Part shown: in pieces, positions 5,774 to 5,783 of the stretch | How positions within the stretch are numbered: the first letter of the stretch is position 1 | Layout of the letters: each line of letters starts with the position of its first letter | Assembly: GCA_902464115.1 (NCBI GenBank) | Contig: CABQIF010000124.1 | Coordinates: 1 to 5,783, forward strand | Source: an uncultured Ruminococcus sp. | GTDB lineage: Bacteria > Bacillota > Clostridia > Oscillospirales > Ruminococcaceae | Direction: 5' to 3' | Length of the DNA stretch: 5,783 bases | Translations under genes and position numbers: made by a program | Notes under the pieces: generated by a model | What the model was told of the DNA's origin: nothing | Seen by the model: only the letters and a program-made list of their open reading frames with translations | Database searches by the model: none

Positions 5774-5779
5774 AATATA
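5774..5779 (-). promoter_or_regulatory. Possible −10 box of the lysR-type gene
   Basis: On the minus strand TATATT reads as a −10 element. Transcription would then start near 5766, within the palindrome at 5757–5771, fitting autorepression. The −35 box would lie outside the window, so this is weak; A/T-rich DNA gives such matches by chance. Confidence 0.3.
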
Positions 5780-5783
5780 TATT

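Noticed and set aside
1..5783. Mobile elements, CRISPR arrays, tRNA, rRNA or defence genes
   Set aside because: No terminal inverted repeats with transposase, no regularly spaced repeats, no tRNA-like cloverleaf and no coding region resembling such systems was seen on either strand.

Overview
The window looks like chromosomal DNA from a gut- or rumen-type Clostridia species, probably Ruminococcaceae/Oscillospiraceae. The evidence is indirect: a secreted protein made of dockerin repeats, strong AGGAGG-type ribosome binding sites, a pgk–tpiA–gpmI glycolytic cluster with the cofactor-independent phosphoglycerate mutase, and moderate base composition. The family assignment is inference; no rRNA or other marker is present.

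Layout, left to right. (1) Positions 31–648 (+) encode a small exported protein with four dockerin-type calcium loops, read as two tandem dockerin modules, and no enzymatic domain. A strong hairpin terminator (672–709) closes this unit. (2) A sigma-A-type promoter (TTGCAA, 17 bp, TAAAAT; 794–822) starts the glycolytic unit: pgk (887–2104), a small single-pass membrane protein of unknown function (2183–2401), tpiA (2417–3184) and gpmI (3265–4785), all on the + strand. A hairpin lies between pgk and the small ORF. A short terminator-like hairpin lies between tpiA and gpmI and may reduce gpmI expression. A 15-bp terminator (4813–4853) ends the unit. (3) A LysR-family regulator (4862–5734, minus strand) converges on gpmI. 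A perfect 15-bp palindrome of LysR-box form (T-N11-A) lies upstream of it at the right edge.

Together, Pgk (1,3-bisphosphoglycerate to 3-phosphoglycerate, making ATP), TpiA (interconverting the two triose phosphates) and GpmI (3-phosphoglycerate to 2-phosphoglycerate) cover three lower-glycolysis steps. Neither glyceraldehyde-3-phosphate dehydrogenase nor enolase is adjacent, although both often are in Firmicutes clusters. The dockerin protein and the LysR regulator appear to be separate transcription units with no evident functional tie to glycolysis.

Most of the window is ordinary core metabolism. I found no mobile element, CRISPR array, RNA gene or clear new system. The points most worth a second look are the membrane microprotein inside the glycolytic operon, the enzyme-free double dockerin, the RNA structures between the genes, and the LysR operator at the edge.
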